Source of the DNA: Letharia columbiana
Lineage: Eukaryota > Ascomycota > Lecanoromycetes > Lecanorales > Parmeliaceae
Direction: 5' to 3'
NCBI RefSeq assembly: GCF_014066305.1
Contig: NW_023501083.1
Location: 248,001 to 312,000 of the forward strand
DNA: 64,000 nucleotides
The notes beneath the pieces were generated by a model. The model did no database searches. It saw nothing but the letters and a program-made list of their open reading frames with translations, and had not been told where the DNA came from. Below, piece by piece: positions 58,719 through 64,000 of the stretch. The position numbers and the translations under genes are program-made. Each line of letters begins with the position of its first letter. Within the stretch, counting starts at the first letter, position 1.

Positions 58719-59465
58719 TATAAATATATTATAGTTTATTTACTCGCTTCGATATAAGTCGATTATAAAGCTTCGAGTATATATAGTTTATAGTTAAAAA
58801 GACTCGCTTTAAGAATATTAAATTTACTATAATTAATTATAATCTTCGAGCTATTCTATTAAGATATAAACTTATATTAATAATTAATATATATAATAGA
58901 ATAAGATAGAGCTAAGCTTAAAAATCTTGAATTTATATATATAGTTAATTATAAATTCGAGTTCGCTACGCTCTTTAATTAAATCGACTAACTTATTATA
59001 AATAAATAAATTAGCGTTCGTAACTATTAAAAAAATAGATATACGTTATTAATATTAATATATATAAAAGAATAAGATAGAGCTAAGCTTAAAAATCTTA
59101 AATTTATATATATAGTTAATTATAAATTTAAGTTCTCTACGCTTTTTAACTAGATCGACTAAGTTATCGCGAGTAAATAAATTAATATTTATAATTATTA
59201 AAATCTCGCTCTTCCGCGCCTTTCTTATTAAAAAAATAGATATATATTATTAATATATAGAATAACTTTTTTATTTTCTATTAAAATTTTAAGATTTTTT
59301 TTTAAATTATAAAATAAAATATAGGCTTTTAGATAAAAAAAGAATTTCTAAATTTAGTCTTATAGTTATTAAAGCGTAAGGAATTCAAATATCGCTTATT
59401 AAAGTTCGCTCGACAGTCGAATAGTCGAACAGCCTTAATTAAAAAACAGATATACATTATTTGAT

Positions 59466-59698
59466 TTTAGAATAACTTTTTTATTTTCTATTAAAATTTT
59501 GAGATTTTTTTTTAAAATTATAGAACGAAATATAAGCTTTTAGGATTTCTTTTTCTTAAATTTAGTCTTATAATTATTTAAGCGTAAGGAATTCAAATAT
59601 CGCTTATCAAAGTTCGCTTATTAAAGATCGCTTACCTATTTACTCGATAGCTCTAATTAAAAAAATGATTATGAATTTAATTTATAGGCCTTTACTCG
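59466..59698 (-). repeat. Terminal repeat copy, best match to the 42133 end
   Basis: Reads inward to outward: AATAACTTTTTTATTTTCTA, then GCGTAAGGAATTCAAATATC, iterons, then CTATTTACTCGATAGC and ATAGGCCTTTACTCG. It is the reverse complement of 42133-42366 with few changes in the outer 110 bases. Confidence 0.7.
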
Positions 59699-60874
59699 TC
59701 TTTTACTAGATTAATAATAAGTTATTACTATTATTTTAGATATTATTAAGCGATAGTATCTAATCTTTCTACTTTCGAAAGTCGAAGAACTTAATCTTAA
59801 TAATAGCGTAATATTAAGTAGAAGTATATTACTTAAAAAGAATAATAGCTTTATTTAATTAAGTATTTTAATCGTTTTATTATAATATTTAAATTATAGA
59901 TAATAGACGACTCGATAAATTAAAAGAATCTATTTATTAAGTCTATTTTAAAATTCGTCTATTAAAAAATTATAAATAAATAATCTATAGCGATTATAGC
60001 GAGTTTAATATATTAAATAACGTTAAATTATTAATTATCTATTATAGAGTTAATCGAGTATAAGATTATCGCTTTCTAATATTCTTTATATATTATAAAT
60101 AGATTTAAGAATAGTATTTAGTTTATTAATTTATTATTAGAAGACGATATCTCTTAGATAGTTAATTATTTAATTCGAAGGCTTATTAGAAAGCGCCTTA
60201 AATTTAATATTTTTATCTTATATATATATTTATAATATAGCTCTTTTATTAAGAAGCGACTATAAGAGATTAATTTATAAATCTTATTAAAGAATAGTTA
60301 AAACTATTAATACTTTATACTTTTTATATTAACGTATCTAATACTTTTAAAGAAGATTAAGCTATCGCTTTATTTTATATAAGAAGTTAATATATTTTAA
60401 GATATTCTTAAATATTATATTAAGCTCTAATAGATTTAGAATATTCTTTATTAATAGTTATAGACTATAAGAGTTATATAAAACGAAGAAGATATATCTA
60501 AATCGAGAATTCTATTAAATAATATCTTATATTATTTATTTTAAATTATATATATTCGTTATAAAGCTATTTATCCTCTAAAAATCGTCTTTAATAACTT
60601 CTTCTATTATAGAAATTATTTATCTTATTATATTTACTATAGAAAGCTTTTAATATTTAATCGATTTAGTATAAATATAAAAGAATTAACTCTTAGTTAT
60701 TATAAATATATTAAGAACTTTATTATCTAGCTAATTATTACTCTTATTATTAACGAAGTTTAAAAGTTATAATTACTTTAATAGCTTATCTATCTTTTCT
60801 TAAGTCTTAAGAAAAGTCTTATTTTATAAACTTTCTTCTATTTTATCTCTTAAAATAAATATCTAATTAGTTTC

Positions 60875-61015
60875 TGTGAGGATGGTTCGGCTATCACTGG
60901 GCCATAGGCTAAAAGGATCGAGGATATCGCGCTTCATGGCCGATACGCCCTATTTGGCCCTATAAGAGTCTACTATACCCCCGCTATAGACTATTAAGGC
61001 AATCACGCCCTTACA
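60875..61015. repeat. Left terminal repeat of the TRIM-like element
   Basis: 141 bases, TG at the start and CA at the end, aligned without gaps to 61517-61657. Confidence 0.8.
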
Positions 61016-61140
61016 ACTATCCCCCCCCTTAAGGCCGCGTCCTCGCGGCTCTAAAAGAATTAATTCGAGGGCTTTACCCTGATCAGCGGTTCTCGTAAAG
61101 CCGACTTGGGGCGCAGTGCGCCATCCTTGCTCGGTTGTCC

Positions 61141-61312
61141 GAGACTTCTTGTCTCAGAGGTCTCTATGGGATATGAGATACGTTACAGGGACCCTTTCGG
61201 GGTATGTCCCTCGGTACTTGTGTACCGAGACTGCTTGCCTTAGAGGTCCCTATGGGATATGAGATACGTCACAGGGACCCTTTCGGGGTATGTGCCTCGG
61301 TACTGGTATATC
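61141..61312. repeat. Tandem duplication inside the TRIM-like element, 86-bp period
   Basis: 61141-61226 and 61227-61312 are head-to-tail copies sharing TATGGGATATGAGATACGT and CAGGGACCCTTTCGGGGTATG. Differences are few. Confidence 0.78.
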
Positions 61313-61516
61313 GAGGTTCGATTACCGAAAGCCTCAGGGTACGGAACTATATCGCTTCTGGGAGCCGGTACCCGGTAAATCTGGAACTTTTGCCCTCTGG
61401 AAAATGTTTTTCGCCCCGTATATAACGGGGTTGAACCCTCGAAATCAGCGGATATACCCCGTAGTGGCTAGCCTTCCCGGGGTTAGTTAAGCCTCGGAAT
61501 TTCAGCGCGATATAGT

Positions 61517-61657
61517 TGTGAGGATGGTTCGGCTACTACTGGGCCATAGGCCAAAAGGATCGGGGGTATCGCGCTTCATGGCCGATACGCCCTATTTGGC
61601 CCTATAAGAGTCTACTATACCCCCGCTATAGACTATTAGAGCGATTACGCCCTTATA
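61517..61657. repeat. Right terminal repeat of the TRIM-like element
   Basis: 141 bases, aligned without gaps to 60875-61015; the final CA is TA here, a C-to-T change. Confidence 0.8.
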
Positions 61658-62345
61658 ATTTCTTTTATAAATAGCTCTTTTATAATCCTATTCTCGAAGA
61701 GATTTAATAGTCTTTTTTTATAGTAGATAGCTATTATAGCTAGCTTATTTAATTACTTATACTTATAAAAGAGCGACGAATTATTATTAAAGAGAGGTCT
61801 TTACATTTTATTATTTACGATAACTACTTTATATATTATATTATTAATATATTTCTATTCTTTTATAATATTTAAATATATTATATACTTTATAAGATAA
61901 TCTCGCTAATATTAGATATACTTTATTAAGTTCTTCTAATAATATCGATAGCGAACTCGCTTCTTCTTCTTTTACTAATTAATAAATTATATAAAAGTAC
62001 TATAGATAAGTATTTCTAATAGAAATATCGCGCGTCTAGCTATATTTAATAGTAGAATCTTAATTAAATATATAGTAATATAGAAATAAAAGCAATAAAT
62101 AAATATCGAGTATTTAAAAGAAAATATAAGATTATTTAACGTTCGACTAAATCTTATATCGATTAAAATCTAATTTAATTAAACTAGCGTATTATATATT
62201 ATATTAAAAGAATATTAGTCTATAATCGTTAGATAACTATTATAAAGATCAAATGTCAGTCATTACGCATCCCTAGATGGTTCCGACATCGTGAGGATTG
62301 TTGCACTAGGTTCACGGCCATTAAAAAAATTCCGGCGAAAGTACG

Positions 62346-62425
62346 GAGGTCGGCAGCAAAAGTCCTGCCCCCGCCAAGGTATAGGGCTGCACCTTGGTGG
62401 GGGCAGGACTTTTGCTGCCGACCTC
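62346..62425. repeat. Near-perfect 35-bp inverted repeat (hairpin), 10-base loop
   Basis: The left arm 62346-62380 (starts GAGGTCGGCAGCAAAAG) pairs with the right arm 62391-62425 (ends TTTTGCTGCCGACCTC) with one mismatch that would be G-U in RNA. The loop is ATAGGGCTGC. It lies about 100 bases beyond the right edge of the second AT-rich block, in sequence of normal composition. Confidence 0.85.
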
Positions 62426-63446
62426 GATATGCAGCAGTTTCAACGGTGTTGCCTGGCAAGGGTGCGCTAGAACGGGTCCACCCTTCCTAGCGCCCCTATA
62501 AGCGGGTACTATGAAGATAGAATAAGGCTACGCGAAGCTTGCAGTGTGGTTGCTGGACAGGCTCTGAAAGTAACCTACCTGGAGCTGGATTTAGGGCTTC
62601 GGGAGTCAGTTCCATAGAGATCGACCAGAAGAGGTACGAGCGAGAAGAGGGTGGACCCTTCTAAGTGTGCAGGATTCGTAAAAAGGCGCACACACCGGAA
62701 GTAGGTAGGTAGGTAATCAGCTGGCGGACGCTAAATTAGCCCCCGTGCCGTTTTATTGCCGCACCTCCCTGCCTTGAACTCTTACCTCCCAATCGTCAAT
62801 TGACACAGCCCTTATGCAGTAAGCAATGGCTTGCATGGTGTGCTGATATCAGCGCTGGACGGTGACAAATTGAGTAACCTTGACCGGTGCCATTCAAGCG
62901 GGTTATGGCTGAGAAGCAAAGACTATGACGCTAACAAAGTTTTGAGCCAATGGTTTCAGCTGTTTGGGTGCCATTTCAATCGCGATAAATCTGGACACTT
63001 CGCGCACAAATCGGAGAGTACTGCTACCTACAGTACTAGATAAGTGCGGGTGGATCATCTCTCTGGCGCGAATAGGGCCAATGGCAGTGCTACCGCAGAT
63101 GCAGGAGACAACAATAAGATCTGCGAGCTCTCAGCCTGTCGGCACGATCCGGCATCTTTCCCGCACCGCTTTCGACGCCGTCTTTGTCCCCACATCCTTC
63201 TGTGATCTCATGCTGTGGTCATTCAATCCATGCGGTTGGCGTCTCAGGTTGGCATGTCAGCTTCCCTGTCTCGGGGCGCATTCTACTACAATTCTACTGG
63301 GAGCCGGGCATGATTTCAAACCTCAGCCGGCGCGAATGCTTGACTCTATAAGATAGCGAGCTAAGCGTTTGAGATCTTCACCCAGGTCATCTTTCATGAA
63401 CCGAACACAATTCAAGAGCCATAGTCCAGTCTAGAACTTAAGAAAC
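62426..63446. other. Intergenic, no supported gene
   Basis: One kilobase of normal composition between the hairpin and the transporter start. Open frames of 70-130 codons exist on the plus strand without motifs. Confidence 0.45.
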
Positions 63447-64000
63447 ATGGTAGACACAGAAGCTTTCGTCCATTAGGGTCCTCAGAGCTAAGTACAGTTT
63501 TAGGAGCCAGCAAAAGATGAAGCTTCAGCGTCACAAGCCCCACCGTCCCTTGAAGAAGGAAGGCACAAGGCTTCTCCGAAACCCCAAGCTACCATCACCG
63601 ACTGGGACGGTCCAGATGATGCTGGAAACCCCCAAAACTGGGGCTCGGCCAAAAAAATCTATGCAACGATGGTACCAGCGCTATATGCGTTCACTGTGTA
63701 AATTCCTTGACTTCTTTGCAAATTTCGAAATCTTACGTACCTCAGGCTCCTCGGTGCTTCAGTTTACACTCCCGGGATATCCCAAATATCTTCGAAATTC
63801 GACGTTAGCAGGACTGCAGCAGTGCTCGGATTCAGTCTATTTGCGGAAGGACTAGGTGAGTTTGAGAGGTCAGCCCACGGATGGTTCTCTGACAGTATCA
63901 CCAGCATTTGGGCCCATGATTGGGGCGCCTATCTCAGAAACCTTTGGCCGAAGAGCAATTTATCTCATCAGTCTGCCTGTCTCAATCCTGTTCACAATGG
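63447..64000 (+). CDS. MFS transporter, DHA1 drug:H+ antiporter type, N-terminal part
   Basis: Partial: runs off the window end. Predicted exons are 63447-63467, 63504-63697, 63746-63855 and 63905 onward. After an acidic/Ser-rich cytoplasmic N-terminus, DWDGPDDAGNPQNWGSAKK leads into TM1 (IYATMVPALYAFTV), then SVYTPGISQISSKFDVSRTA, LGFSLFAEGLAFGPMIGAP and the loop motif ISETFGRRAIYL, which is the MFS motif A region. This N-terminus is typical of fungal DHA1 exporters of drugs, polyamines or mycotoxins. The phases of all junctions agree, but the first intron would be only 36 bases with a GTCCAT donor, so the start is uncertain. Without it two stops block the frame. Confidence 0.83.

Larger units (their letters stand above)
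60875..61657. mobile_element. TRIM-like LTR element, 783 bp, flanked by 5-bp duplication
   Basis: Two 141-bp direct terminal repeats (60875-61015 and 61517-61657) start TGTGAGGATGG and end CGCCCTTACA or CGCCCTTATA. They enclose 501 bases without a real gene. The flanks are GTTTC on the left (60870-60874) and ATTTC on the right (61658-61662), a 5-bp target duplication with one G/A difference. Base composition is far higher in GC than the surrounding block. By eye the two repeats differ at ten positions, all transitions. No polymerase, primer-binding site or polypurine tract could be assigned with confidence, so this is a non-autonomous miniature element or a similar structure. Confidence 0.78.
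57940..62250. mobile_element. Second RIP-degraded AT-rich block
   Basis: About 4.3 kb with the same composition as the first block, interrupted by the GC-richer element at 60875-61657. From 58340 to 59700 it is built from several reiterated units: three copies of a segment containing AGAATAAGATAGAGCTAAGC (near 58350, 58890 and 59070) and two of a segment ending GCGTAAGGAATTCAAATATC (ends near 59395 and 59600). It has iteron-bearing ends at 58718 and 59698. No coding capacity. Confidence 0.8.

Noticed and set aside
61204..61490. Short open frames inside the TRIM-like element
   Set aside because: They span the 86-bp tandem duplication, have no recognisable domain and are not conserved between the two copies; no evidence of a gene.
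42110..62250. CRISPR-like reading of the 14-base iterons
   Set aside because: Iterons are contiguous without spacers and the genome is fungal; they fit subterminal repeats of a transposon.

Overview
The window is nuclear DNA from a filamentous ascomycete (Pezizomycotina; Dothideomycetes is possible but not provable here). Supporting signs are short GT-AG introns of about 45-110 bases with CTGAC/CTAAC-like branch sites, Pth11-type rhodopsin-domain receptors, a fungal bZIP and a Zn(II)2Cys6 factor, a secreted sedolisin, and long AT-rich blocks with the mark of repeat-induced point mutation (RIP).

Layout. 1-3.5 kb: 3' end of a UbiA-family membrane enzyme, then a seven-TM Pth11-like protein. 3.5-15.7 kb: cytochrome P450, bZIP factor, secreted phytase-like esterase and a small zinc-binding protein, separated by G/C-homopolymer-rich spacers and one four-copy minisatellite. 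16.4-19.4 kb: relics, namely a pyruvate decarboxylase lacking its middle third or more, a broken Zn2Cys6 regulator and unrecognised coding fragments. 20.7-23.1 kb: a divergent pair of secreted paralogues of unknown function. 23.3-40.9 kb: a dense housekeeping block with TAF7 and TAF3 head to head, a two-RRM protein with a probable mitochondrial presequence, a sedolisin, a cysteine-module/mucin/single-TM protein, NUS1 and SEC10 head to head, RanGAP (RNA1) and a GNAT acetyltransferase.

42.1-54.6 kb and 57.9-62.25 kb are AT-rich and have essentially no open frames. CpA/TpG has been almost erased while CpG survives, which is the classic RIP pattern. The blocks carry inverted and direct repeats with an iterated 14-base motif. 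Between them lies a normal-composition island (54.7-57.9 kb) with a second Pth11-like gene and an acireductone dioxygenase. A compact, barely mutated 783-bp TRIM-like LTR element sits inside the second block. From 62.3 kb composition is normal again: a near-perfect 35-bp hairpin, then the 5' part of an MFS drug:H+ antiporter-type transporter running off the end.

The most notable points are: (1) the secreted paralogue pair, in which two of four cysteines have been lost together; (2) an all-phase-1 cysteine-module gene with a dead third module left inside an intron; (3) inverted copies of one repeat family flanking the two-gene island; (4) the TRIM-like element; (5) two head-to-head housekeeping pairs. 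Splice sites were placed by eye from GT/AG, branch site and reading phase, so exon ends are predictions.
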